From: Azophilus sp965220835
GTDB lineage: Bacteria; Pseudomonadota; Gammaproteobacteria; Pseudomonadales; Azotimanducaceae
DNA: 64,000 bases
Direction of reading: 5' to 3'
NCBI GenBank assembly: GCA_965220835.1
Contig: OZ244842.1
Location: forward strand, 496,001-560,000
The notes under the pieces were generated by a model. The model made no database searches. It saw nothing but the letters and a program-made list of their open reading frames with translations, and was not told the origin of the DNA. The position numbers and the translations under genes are program-made. How positions within the stretch are numbered: the stretch's first letter is position 1; each line of letters opens with the position of its first letter. This document shows, piece after piece, positions 42,989 to 51,667 of this stretch.

Positions 42989-43249
42989 GCCCTTGGAGCC
43001 TGTGGCTTCGCGCGACGATTGCGATTGGCTTGCATTTTGAGAAATTACCTGAAAACTCAATGATATGAGAGTCAGCCCACATCCCTTGCCGGTTGGCGGC
43101 GAAGCTTGGCAAGCCCCACCCCTTCGGAATCGAACGCCGCAAGGTCGGCAAGAACTGTCACTGGCCCGCACATTTCACCATGGGCCGCGAAGACGCGCTA
43201 TGCCATTCGCACGCCATGGAAAACTGAAGCGACGCTTGAGCCGCCATCC

Positions 43250-44875
43250 ATGATGATACGAGATGCTGTGTCGCGTTCGCGGGCTGAGCCCTTCCTCTCG
43301 GTGCGCGATCTCTGGGTGCGGTTCGGCGCGGTTGACGTGGTGCGGGGCGCGTCGTTTGACGTGGATGTGGGCGAAACCGTGGCGCTGGTGGGTGAGTCCG
43401 GATCCGGCAAGTCGGTCAGTGCGCTGTCTGCGGTGCAGCTGCTGCCCTACGGCCAGGCCAGCCACCCGCACGGCTCTGTGCGCATTGGCGGCCGGGAGAT
43501 GATCGGGGCGGACGCGGCCCTGTTGCGCACCGTGCGGGGCGGTGAGGTGAGCATGATCTTTCAAGAGCCGATGACGTCCCTCAATCCGCTGCACAGCGTG
43601 TCCAGGCAGATTGGCGAGACCTTGATCACGCACCGGGGGATGAGCCGCAAGGCCGCCAAGCGGCGAACCTTGGAGCTGCTTGAACGGGTGCATCTCAGCG
43701 ACGCTGCAGAGCGCCTGAACGCCTATCCCCATGAGCTTTCCGGCGGCCAGCGGCAGCGGGTGATGATTGCGATGGCCTTGGCCAACGAACCGCGGCTGCT
43801 GATCGCCGATGAGCCGACCACGGCTCTGGACGTGACCATTCAGGCCAAAATCCTGGCCCTGTTGCGCGAATTGCAGGCGGAACTCGGCATGGGGCTTTTG
43901 CTGATTTCCCATGACCTGGGCATCGTGCGGCAGATGGCCGATCGGCTCTATGTGATGACCGGCGGCGAGATTGTGGAGTCCGGCACGTGGCGGCAGGTCT
44001 TCGAGCGGCCCCGCCATGCCTACACCCAACGGCTGCTGGCGGCGCAGCCAACGGGCGCGCCGGTGCCCGCGCAGCCCGGCGCCGAGACGCTGGTGCGGCT
44101 GAGGGACTTCAACGTCGGCTACGCAGCGGGCAAAGGCTGGTTTGGCGGCCGCGGATGGCGGCCTGCGGTGCGCAACCTCAACCTCGACGTTCCGGCGGGC
44201 CAGACGGTGGGGGTGGTGGGGGAGTCCGGCTCCGGCAAAACCACCCTTGGCCTCGGGCTGCTGCGCCTGATTCGATCCCAGGGCGCCATCGAGTTCCGCG
44301 GCCGCGCCCTGCATGAGGCCAAGGGGCGCGCCTTGGTGGCTGAACGCCGCCGCATGCAGATTGTCTTTCAGGACCCGTTCGGCAGCCTGTCGCCACGGCT
44401 TTCGGTGCAGCGCATCGTCGAAGAGGGACTGCGCGTGCACGAACCGCGCATGACGGCTGCGGACAGGGCGGTGCGGGTGGCTGAGGCCCTGCTGGAGGTC
44501 GGGCTCGACGCGGAGCACATGGCGCGCTATCCCCACGAGTTCTCCGGGGGGCAGCGGCAGCGCATCTGCATCGCCCGCGCCTTGGCCCTGCGTCCGGAGT
44601 TCCTGGTTCTCGACGAGCCCACCTCGGCGCTCGACCGCACCGTGCAGGCACAGATTGTCGATCTGCTGCGGGCGCTGCAGGTGCGCCACGGCTTGACCTA
44701 CCTGTTCATCAGCCACGATCTGAACGTGGTGCGGGCGCTGGCCCACCACCTGGTGGTGATGAAGGATGGGGAAATCGTGGAGCAGGGCACGGCCCAGGCC
44801 CTGTTCCAGGCGCCGCAAACCCAATACACGCAGGAACTGATCTCAGCGGCTGGCGCAGGCATGGGTGCCGTTTGA
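43250..44875 (+). CDS. yejF: YejF-like double ABC ATPase for peptide import
   Basis: 541 residues (E. coli YejF 529). Two ABC domains in tandem: first Walker A GESGSGKS with signature LSGGQRQRVMIAMALANEPR and Walker B LLIADEPTTALD; second Walker A GESGSGKT with FSGGQRQRICIARALALRPE and LVLDEPTSALD. Each domain has its own switch His. YejF energises YejBE. The usual yejABEF order is broken: this gene sits 6.6 kb from yejE. The ATG at 43250 follows 260 bp of divergent intergenic DNA, so yejF must have a promoter of its own here. Confidence 0.93.
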   Translation: MMIRDAVSRSRAEPFLSVRDLWVRFGAVDVVRGASFDVDVGETVALVGESGSGKSVSALSAVQLLPYGQASHPHGSVRIGGREMIGADAALLRTVRGGEVSMIFQEPMTSLNPLHSVSRQIGETLITHRGMSRKAAKRRTLELLERVHLSDAAERLNAYPHELSGGQRQRVMIAMALANEPRLLIADEPTTALDVTIQAKILALLRELQAELGMGLLLISHDLGIVRQMADRLYVMTGGEIVESGTWRQVFERPRHAYTQRLLAAQPTGAPVPAQPGAETLVRLRDFNVGYAAGKGWFGGRGWRPAVRNLNLDVPAGQTVGVVGESGSGKTTLGLGLLRLIRSQGAIEFRGRALHEAKGRALVAERRRMQIVFQDPFGSLSPRLSVQRIVEEGLRVHEPRMTAADRAVRVAEALLEVGLDAEHMARYPHEFSGGQRQRICIARALALRPEFLVLDEPTSALDRTVQAQIVDLLRALQVRHGLTYLFISHDLNVVRALAHHLVVMKDGEIVEQGTAQALFQAPQTQYTQELISAAGAGMGAV

Positions 44876-44910
44876 GTGACGCTGACGCGAAGTTCCCTTT
44901 CCCGAGGACG

Positions 44911-46281
44911 CTAAACGATGCCGTAGGCAAGCATGGCATCGGCGACCTTGAGAAAGCCGCCGATGTTGGCCCCCTTCACGTAGTTGACGCGGCCGTTCTC
45001 GGCGCCGTGGCGCAGGCAGGTCTCATGGATGTTGTGCATGATCGTCTGCAGACGGGAATCCACTTCATGGGCGCTCCAGGACAGGCGCAGCGCGTTCTGG
45101 CTTTGTTCAAGGCCCGACACGGCCACCCCGCCGGCGTTGGCGGCCTTGGCCGGGCCGTACAAAATGCCGGCGTCCAGAAAGGCCTGCATGCCGTTCCAGT
45201 CCGTGGGCATGTTGGCGCCCTCGCAAACCGCGCGAACGCCGTTGTTCAACATCGTCAGCGCGTCATCGCCACTGATCTCGTTCTCGGTGGCGCAGGGCAG
45301 GGCGACGTCAACGGGCACGCCCCAAGGCCGTTGGCCCCTGTGGAAGCTGACGTGATCGAAATTCTCCGCCACCTCGGCAATGCGGCCGCGGCGCTGCTCC
45401 TTGAGTTCGCGTATGAATGCCAGCAGTTCATGGTCCATGCCGCCGGGAATGTGAATGAACCCGGAGGAGTCCGACAGGGTGACCACTTGCGCCCCCAGTG
45501 TGATGGACTTCTGGGCGGCGTAGATGGCCACGTTGCCGGAGCCGGAAATGGCCACTGACTTCCCCTCGATGCCGTCCCCGACGCGGTTGAGCATGTGTTC
45601 GCAGAAGTACACGCAACCGTAGCCGGTGGCTTCCGTGCGCACCAAGCTGCCGCCGAAGTTCAGGCCCTTGCCGGTCAAGATGCCCGCGTAGCGGTTCGCC
45701 AGCCGCAGGTACTGGCCGAACAGCACGCTGATTTCCCGGGCGCCGACGCCAATGTCGCCGGCGGGAACGTCAGTGTCCTCGCCGATGTGCCGGTGCAGCT
45801 CGATCATCAGCGACTGGCAAAAGCGCTCCACCTCCCGGTCGCTCTTGCCCTTGGGGTTGAAGTTGGATCCGCCCTTGCCGCCGCCCATGGGCAGTCCGGT
45901 CAGGCTGTTCTTGAAGACCTGTTCGAAGCCGAGGAACTTCAGAATGCTCAGGTTCACCGACGGATGGAAGCGCAGGCCCCCCTTGTAGGGGCCGATGCAG
46001 TTGTTGAACTGCACCCGCCATGCGCGGTTGATGCGCACGTTGCGGGCGTCGTCCTCCCAGCAGACCCGGAAAATGAGCACCCGGTCCGGCTCCGTCAGGC
46101 GCTCCAGAATCCGCGCCTCCCGGTAGGGCCGGTGATCCAGCACAAAGGGCATCAGGCTGTCCACGACTTCGCGCACCGCTTGGTGAAACTGGGGTTCCCC
46201 CTCATTGCGGCGAATCAGCCCGCGCATGAATCGGGCGACCTCGTCCTGTACCGCTGGGTTGCGTTGCGCCATGTCCACCAT
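44911..46281 (-). CDS. gdhA: NADP-specific glutamate dehydrogenase
   Basis: 456 residues, full length (E. coli GdhA 447). It makes glutamate from 2-oxoglutarate, ammonia and NADPH. Conserved segments: INRAWRVQFNNCIGPYKGGL, RFHPSVNLSILKFLGFEQVF, the catalytic LPMGGGKGGSNFNPKGKSD with the active Lys, DTDVPAGDIGVGAREI, the nucleotide-binding VAISGSGNVAIYAAQK and the C-terminal NYVKGANIGGFLKVADAMLA. All align closely with the hexameric small-subunit GDH. It is a single-gene unit, convergent with yejF. Confidence 0.95.
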   Translation of the reverse strand: MVDMAQRNPAVQDEVARFMRGLIRRNEGEPQFHQAVREVVDSLMPFVLDHRPYREARILERLTEPDRVLIFRVCWEDDARNVRINRAWRVQFNNCIGPYKGGLRFHPSVNLSILKFLGFEQVFKNSLTGLPMGGGKGGSNFNPKGKSDREVERFCQSLMIELHRHIGEDTDVPAGDIGVGAREISVLFGQYLRLANRYAGILTGKGLNFGGSLVRTEATGYGCVYFCEHMLNRVGDGIEGKSVAISGSGNVAIYAAQKSITLGAQVVTLSDSSGFIHIPGGMDHELLAFIRELKEQRRGRIAEVAENFDHVSFHRGQRPWGVPVDVALPCATENEISGDDALTMLNNGVRAVCEGANMPTDWNGMQAFLDAGILYGPAKAANAGGVAVSGLEQSQNALRLSWSAHEVDSRLQTIMHNIHETCLRHGAENGRVNYVKGANIGGFLKVADAMLAYGIV

Positions 46282-46529
46282 TCCCGTGCAATTGGGCGCG
46301 CATTCTAAGGGAGTTGAGCACGCGATAAGAGAGCCGAACGCAACGCAACCGCGGGATGCTGGCTTGTGCGAAATCTCCTACGCAATGCCGAGGCAAAGGC
46401 GCACCGATGTTTCAGCCTTTTGCTCAATTGCCTTGCCGCTTTGGAGCAACCTAGCATTCAGTGGACAAGGGGGCGGGCGGCTTCTGGGAGGAGGCCGTCG
46501 GTTCATTCAACCACCTGATGGAAGTTGCC

Positions 46530-47408
46530 ATGAAAACCGAAAAAACACCAATTCAAGCCCAGCGCACCCTAGCCAGGGTGCTGCAACGAAACCTGTCTCC
46601 CGCGGCCGTTGGTGAGGACGGCTGGACCGACCTGCACTTTGCCGCGGTGATGGGCTTAAGCGCCGATTGCCGGGCCTTGGTGGGGCAGGGCGTGCCTGTC
46701 GATGTGCGCCTCAGGGACGACGGCCTGTCGCTGACCCAAGATCTGATGCGGACTCTCAAGGACCTGGGCCTCGGCTTCACCACTTGGGAGCGGGAGGGCG
46801 ACCGGCCCTTGCACTTGGCTGCTTGGGCGAATGCGTCGGCAACCGCCGGGACGCTGTTGGATTGCGGCGCCAACGTCAACGGCAAGTTGGTGTCGGGGGC
46901 AACGCCGTTGAGCGTGGCGGCGCGGTTTGACAGCGCGGCCACGGCCAAGGTGCTGTTGGCGAACGGCGCCGATCTGGAGGTTCGGGAGTTTTTTCGCTAT
47001 ACGCCGCTGCACACGGCAGCGTTCCAACGCGCCCTGGCCACCGCCAAGCTGCTGGTTGACGCCGGTGCGGACATCGGTGCCCGGGCCCATGACAGTTGGA
47101 CGCCCCTGCATGTGGCGGCACTGTTCGACGCCACGGAGGTCGCCCGGCTGCTGCTTGATTGCGGCGCGGACATCAATGCCTTGTCCAAGGCGGATGGCGG
47201 CACGCCCTTGGATTTCGCCGAATGCCGGGCAGCCACCGCCACCGCCGCCATGCTGCGCCGACGGGGCGGCGACACCACGATCGACGAACGCACCGAGATG
47301 ATTGGCGTCATCGACACCAAGCTGGGCGGCGGCTGGGGCGTGATGCAGCCGATTTATCGACGCACCAAGAAAAGACGGGCGCCCCGTCGCCGCAGAGCGG
47401 TCGGTTGA
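46530..47408 (+). CDS. ankyrin-repeat protein
   Basis: 292 residues from the ATG at 46530 (MKTEKTPIQAQRTLAR), chosen because GGAAG sits six bases before it; 46518 is an alternative ATG. There are about six ankyrin-type units of 30-33 residues: DGWTDLHFAAVMGLSADCRA, DRPLHLAAWANASATAGTLL, GATPLSVAARFDSAATAKVL, RYTPLHTAAFQRALATAKLL, and DSWTPLHVAALFDATEVARL. The C-terminus is very basic (YRRTKKRRAPRRRRAVG). No signal peptide or enzyme domain is seen, so it is presumably a cytoplasmic protein-binding scaffold; no target is evident from context. Confidence 0.9.
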   Translation: MKTEKTPIQAQRTLARVLQRNLSPAAVGEDGWTDLHFAAVMGLSADCRALVGQGVPVDVRLRDDGLSLTQDLMRTLKDLGLGFTTWEREGDRPLHLAAWANASATAGTLLDCGANVNGKLVSGATPLSVAARFDSAATAKVLLANGADLEVREFFRYTPLHTAAFQRALATAKLLVDAGADIGARAHDSWTPLHVAALFDATEVARLLLDCGADINALSKADGGTPLDFAECRAATATAAMLRRRGGDTTIDERTEMIGVIDTKLGGGWGVMQPIYRRTKKRRAPRRRRAVG

Positions 47409-47610
47409 CCACTGCACTTGTGCCAGGGGATGGGGCGGGGTCGGTCACGATGCCGTCAAGCGATGCGAGTGCGCGATGGATGTGCCAACTCGCTAGCGTC
47501 TGTGCTTCTCGTGCGCGCACGTTGGCGGGGTCAGGTAGTCAATGCTAGCTGGAGTTATCGACCCCATGATTCGGCTGTTGTAAGCTGATTGCCGATCAGA
47601 GGAGGAACCC

Positions 47611-48840
47611 ATGCGCATTCACATTCACGCTTTGCCCACCCTGCTTGTCGCTGCTTTGCTCGCTGGCTGCGGGCCTGCGGATGAAGCGCCGCCGGCCCCG
47701 CCGGCGAGCGCGGAGGAGGCCTTGCGGCTGCAGCTGGAGACGGCGTCGCCCGGCACGGTCATTGAGGTTCCGGCCGGCACCTTGCGCTTGCAACGGGGCC
47801 TGGTGCTGAACGCGGACGGCGTCACCATTCGCGGCGCGGGCATGGATCAGTCCATTCTGAGCTTCAAGGGGCAGTTGGCAGGCGCTGAAGGCTTGCTGGT
47901 GACGGCCAGCGACTTCACGATTGAGGATCTCGCCATTGAAGACACTGCCGGCGATGCGCTGAAAATCACCGACGGTCGCAACATCACCGTGCGCCGGGTG
48001 CGCACGGAGTGGACCGGCGGGCCGAGCACCGAGAACGGCGCCTACGGCATCTACCCCGTGCAGACCGAGAACACCCTCATTGAAGGGGCGGTGGCCATCG
48101 GCGCATCGGACGCGGGCATTTACGTCGGCCAATCGCGCAACGTGGTGGTGCGCGACAGCCGGGCCGAATTCAACGTGGCGGGCATCGAGATCGAGAACAC
48201 CGTCCATGCGGACGTGTTCGGCAACGTGGCCGCCAACAACACCGGCGGCATTCTCGTCTTCAACATGCCGGACCTCCCCGAGGAAGGCCACAGCACGCGC
48301 GTGTTCAACAATCAAGTGGTTGACAACAACACCGCCAACTTCGGCATTCCGGGCTCGGCGGTAGCGGGGGTGCCCGCCGGTTCCGGCATTCTCATCAACG
48401 CCAACGACCGAGTGGAGATTTTCGACAACGAAATCCGCAACAACCAGACCGCCAATGTGCTGATCTCCAGCTACTTCAGCGCCAACTACTCCGGCGAGCG
48501 AAAGGTGGTGGAGACCTTTGACCCCTATCCGGAAACGCTCTTGATCCTCGGCAACACCTTTGGCCCCGGCGGCGGTGCGCCGGACCATGAGGGGCTGGAA
48601 GCGGTTCGCATGGCGCTATACGGCGCCCAGGGCCGCCTGCCTGACGTGGTTTGGGATGGCGTGCGCCATCCGCAGCGGGAGGCCGATGAATTCGCCATCT
48701 GCGTGGACAACGCGCCGGCAGACGTGCTCAACATCGACGGCGCCAACGGCTACGCCAGCCCAGCGGTGGTCACCGGCGAGCACCAGTGCACGCATCCCCG
48801 GCTGGCACCCGTGGAGTTGGCTGGCAGCGGCACCGCCTAA
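47611..48840 (+). CDS. parallel beta-helix lipoprotein (TIGR03805-like)
   Basis: 409 residues. Signal peptide II with lipobox LLAGC (Cys20) indicates a lipoprotein. The mature chain is a right-handed parallel beta-helix with short repeated coils (TIRGAGMDQSILSFKG, FTIEDLAIEDTAGDALKITD, AGIYVGQSRNVVVRDS, GILVFNMPDLPEEGHSTR), as in pectate lyase folds. No catalytic residues are obvious. Such proteins are found in a regular cassette with a dihaem lipoprotein (next gene), which is the case here, 150 bp apart. Start at 47611 is set by GAGGAGG about seven bases upstream. Its role is unknown; polysaccharide or hydrocarbon binding at the cell surface are guesses. Confidence 0.85.
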   Translation: MRIHIHALPTLLVAALLAGCGPADEAPPAPPASAEEALRLQLETASPGTVIEVPAGTLRLQRGLVLNADGVTIRGAGMDQSILSFKGQLAGAEGLLVTASDFTIEDLAIEDTAGDALKITDGRNITVRRVRTEWTGGPSTENGAYGIYPVQTENTLIEGAVAIGASDAGIYVGQSRNVVVRDSRAEFNVAGIEIENTVHADVFGNVAANNTGGILVFNMPDLPEEGHSTRVFNNQVVDNNTANFGIPGSAVAGVPAGSGILINANDRVEIFDNEIRNNQTANVLISSYFSANYSGERKVVETFDPYPETLLILGNTFGPGGGAPDHEGLEAVRMALYGAQGRLPDVVWDGVRHPQREADEFAICVDNAPADVLNIDGANGYASPAVVTGEHQCTHPRLAPVELAGSGTA

Positions 48841-48991
48841 CTCGGATCTTTCGCCAAGGGCCGCGATTATCGCAGCCAGCGCAGTATGCATCTTGCGCTG
48901 TTCTCAAGATTTGGCGATAGCTCACTAAAACTCAAGGTCTTTTAAGGTTGGATAGGCGGCTTGGTGAATTGCCCGGGTTAAGGGCGCGGCC

Positions 48992-50143
48992 GTGAAACGG
49001 GGGCGCGCCGTCCGGGGCGTTGCGCTGTGCTGCTTGTTGGGCGCGCTTAGCGCCTGTGCGCCAGCACCGCAGGTGCGGCTCCACCCATCCGTCGATTATC
49101 CGCAGCGGCTTTCTGATTGGGGGGTCATTGAGCGCCGGGGCGATCGCTTGGTATTGGGGGAGGGCGTTATCCCCTACGACGTCAACACGCCGTTGTTTGC
49201 GGACTACGCGCAGAAGCTTCGCACGGTCTGGCTGCCGCCGGGCCAAAGCGCCAAGTTCCATGCCGACCAAGCTTACGACCTGCCGGTGGGCACCTTGATC
49301 AGCAAGACCTTCTTCTATCCGACGAACCGGGGCGTGGTGCAGGCTGCGGAGGGTTGGGACGGCCAGGTTGAGGCGCTGGACCTGGCCCGTGCCCGTTTGC
49401 TGGAAACGCGCTTGCTGGTGCGCCAAGCCGGAGGTTGGGAGGCGCTTGCCTATGTGTGGCATGGCGATGAGGCTTGGCTGTCGATCACTGGCACGATCAT
49501 TCCCTTGCCGTTGGCGCCACCGGAGGGCGGTACGCCGAGGGCCATCAACTACATGGTGCCGAGCCGCAACCAATGTGCCAGTTGCCACGTCACCGGGCAG
49601 GAGGGGGATGCCCTAATGCCCATTGGCCTCACCACTCGGCAGCTCAACCGCGGCTATGGCGGCGGCCCTGGCAACCAGATTGCGGACCTGCAGTCGGCAG
49701 GCTGGCTGGAAGGCACAGCACCCAGGGCGGCTTGGGCGCGCAACGCGGACTGGGCCGACCCGGATGCATCCCCATCCCATTTGGCGCGCTCCTACTTGGA
49801 CGCCAATTGCGGCCACTGCCACAACCCGGCGGGGCGCGCCGACACCACCGGACTGTGGCTGAACACCCACCACGGCCTGCTGCGCCGCCTGGGCCTGTGC
49901 AAGCCGCCCATCGCCGCCGGCCAGGGCACCGGTGGGCGGCGCTACTCCATCGTGCCGGGACAGCCGGACGCCTCGATTCTCGTCTTCCGCATGGCCGATG
50001 ACGACCCGGCCACAAGGATGCCGGAGCTTGGCCGCTCCATTGTGCACCGGCGCGGCTTGGCGGTGGTCTCGGACTGGATAGCCGCTTTGCCCGACGAGTG
50101 CGCGGAGCCGGACTACGCGGGCGCCTTGGCGCAGCCGTTCTAG
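48992..50143 (+). CDS. dihaem c-type cytochrome-like lipoprotein (TIGR03806/SO2930 family)
   Basis: 383 residues from GTG. Signal peptide with lipobox GALSAC (Cys22). It has two haem-binding motifs, CASCH in PSRNQCASCHVTGQEGD and CGHCH in LDANCGHCHNPAGR. A beta-rich domain (SVDYPQRLSDWGVIERRGDR, VPYDVNTPLFAD-like segment with KTFFYP) precedes the haems. This is the protein usually encoded next to the beta-helix lipoprotein. It presumably transfers electrons at the outer membrane or periplasm; the donor and acceptor are unknown. It is followed by a CYP153-type P450 about 230 bp on. Confidence 0.85.
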   Translation: MKRGRAVRGVALCCLLGALSACAPAPQVRLHPSVDYPQRLSDWGVIERRGDRLVLGEGVIPYDVNTPLFADYAQKLRTVWLPPGQSAKFHADQAYDLPVGTLISKTFFYPTNRGVVQAAEGWDGQVEALDLARARLLETRLLVRQAGGWEALAYVWHGDEAWLSITGTIIPLPLAPPEGGTPRAINYMVPSRNQCASCHVTGQEGDALMPIGLTTRQLNRGYGGGPGNQIADLQSAGWLEGTAPRAAWARNADWADPDASPSHLARSYLDANCGHCHNPAGRADTTGLWLNTHHGLLRRLGLCKPPIAAGQGTGGRRYSIVPGQPDASILVFRMADDDPATRMPELGRSIVHRRGLAVVSDWIAALPDECAEPDYAGALAQPF

Positions 50144-50370
50144 TCGTGACGGACGCAACGAAGCGAAGGCTCGCGCCCTCGATTTGAAACGCTGGCGCCA
50201 CCCGAATCTTGGCTCGACACCAACGAGAGGCCAAAGTGAGCACTGCTCCTGATGCTGAGGGGTTGATGCGCTTCGGCTGAATTGGCTTACAATGGCTCTG
50301 TGAACGAAGTGCGGAGTCGGACGCAAACGCTGACTCGCGCACCACCCTTTTCCCGCGATCAAGAGATGTC

Positions 50371-51612
50371 ATGAACACGCCAGACCCCTACGCAATCCCC
50401 ATTGAGCAAATCGACGTCTCCGACGCCCACCTTTTTCAACAGGATGCCCATTGGAGCTTCTTCGAGCGCCTGCGCAACGAGGCGCCGGTTCACTACTGCC
50501 CGGAAAGCAAATTCGGTCCGTTCTGGTCGGTGACCAAGTTCAACGACATCATGGCGGTGGAGAAGAACCACGAGCAGTTCTCCTCGGAGCAAGGCATCAC
50601 TTTGGGGCCTCCGGTCTCGGTGCCGGAGGAGGAGATCATGGACACGCCGATGTTCATCGCCATGGACCCGCCCAAGCACGACGTGCAGCGGGCCACGGTG
50701 CAGCCGGTGGTGGAGCCGCGCAACCTGCAGGCATTGGAAGGCACCATTCGCGAGCGGGCGGCGAACATCCTTGACGGCCTGCCTCGGGACGAAACCTTCA
50801 ATTGGGTGGACCGGGTGTCCATCGAGCTCACCACCCAGATGCTGGCCACCCTGTTCGACTTTCCGTTCGAAGAGCGGCGCAAGCTCACGCGCTGGTCGGA
50901 CGTGGCCACCGCCACGCCGGGCCACGGCGTGATCGAGACCATGGACCAGCGCCGCGAGGAGCTGCATGAGTGCCTGGCCTACTTCACCCGCCTGTGGAAC
51001 GAGCGGGTCAATGAGCCGCCCGCCCATGACCTGATCTCCATGCTTGCCCACGGCGAGAACACGCGCCACATGGCGCCGATGGAGTTTCTCGGCAACCTGA
51101 TCCTGCTGATCGTCGGCGGCAACGACACCACGCGCAACTCCATTTCCGGCGGCGTGCTGGCGCTGAACCTGTTCCCCGGCGAGTACGACAAGCTGCGCGC
51201 CGATCCTTCCTCGAAGCTGATCCGCAACATGGTCTCGGAGATCATCCGCTGGCAGACGCCGTTGGCCTACATGCTGCGCACGGCCATCGAAGACACGGAC
51301 TTTTGCGGCCAGCGCATCCGGGCCGGGGATCGGTTGTGCATGTGGTACGTTTCGGGCAACCGGGACGATGAGGTGATCGACAACCCCAACGATTTCATCA
51401 TCGACCGCAAAAACGCCCGCCATCACCTCTCGTTCGGCTTCGGCATCCACCGCTGCATGGGCAACCGTCTGGCGGAGATGCAGCTTCGCGTGCTCTGGGA
51501 GGAGATCATGAAGCGCTTTCGCTTCGTGGAGGTGGTGGGCGAGCCGGTGCGCACGCTGTCGGCTTTCGTCAAGGGTTACCTCGAACTGCCGGTCCGCGTC
51601 CACGAGCACTGA
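50371..51612 (+). CDS. cytochrome P450, CYP153-like alkane hydroxylase
   Basis: 413 residues. The haem ligand Cys362 is in HHLSFGFGIHRCMGNRLAEM, the I-helix is LIVGGNDTTRNSIS (residues ~247-260) and the ExxR is Glu290-x-x-Arg293 (SEIIRWQTPLAYML). The wording of these motifs is that of CYP153, the bacterial class I P450s that hydroxylate the end carbon of medium-chain alkanes. Ferredoxin and ferredoxin reductase partner genes, normally adjacent, are not seen within the window, so they must be elsewhere or replaced. Upstream are the beta-helix/haem lipoproteins; downstream an MFS gene. Confidence 0.9.
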   Translation: MNTPDPYAIPIEQIDVSDAHLFQQDAHWSFFERLRNEAPVHYCPESKFGPFWSVTKFNDIMAVEKNHEQFSSEQGITLGPPVSVPEEEIMDTPMFIAMDPPKHDVQRATVQPVVEPRNLQALEGTIRERAANILDGLPRDETFNWVDRVSIELTTQMLATLFDFPFEERRKLTRWSDVATATPGHGVIETMDQRREELHECLAYFTRLWNERVNEPPAHDLISMLAHGENTRHMAPMEFLGNLILLIVGGNDTTRNSISGGVLALNLFPGEYDKLRADPSSKLIRNMVSEIIRWQTPLAYMLRTAIEDTDFCGQRIRAGDRLCMWYVSGNRDDEVIDNPNDFIIDRKNARHHLSFGFGIHRCMGNRLAEMQLRVLWEEIMKRFRFVEVVGEPVRTLSAFVKGYLELPVRVHEH

Positions 51613-51633
51613 TCCCACAACATCGCGCCAAGG

Positions 51634-51659
51634 CCGCGCCCATTGGTGAGTGGGCGCGG
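51634..51659. terminator. GC hairpin between the P450 and MFS genes
   Basis: CCGCGCCCA (51634-51642) and TGGGCGCGG (51651-51659) form a perfect 9-bp stem with an eight-base loop TTGGTGAG. It lies between the P450 stop (51612) and the MFS start (51668). There is no T-tract, and the distance to the next start is only 8 bp, so it could act as a stem that hides or exposes the MFS start rather than as a terminator. Confidence 0.5.
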
Positions 51660-51667
51660 TTGAGTTG

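Noticed and set aside
43037..43060. TTGAG and CTCAA half-sites before the BCCT gene as a BetI site
   Set aside because: The 14-base spacing and 5-bp arms are too weak; no match to the palindrome before the receptor gene.
43175..44824. 549-codon open frame on the minus strand
   Set aside because: Antisense to yejF, which has two complete ABC domains; the opposite frame shows no domain.
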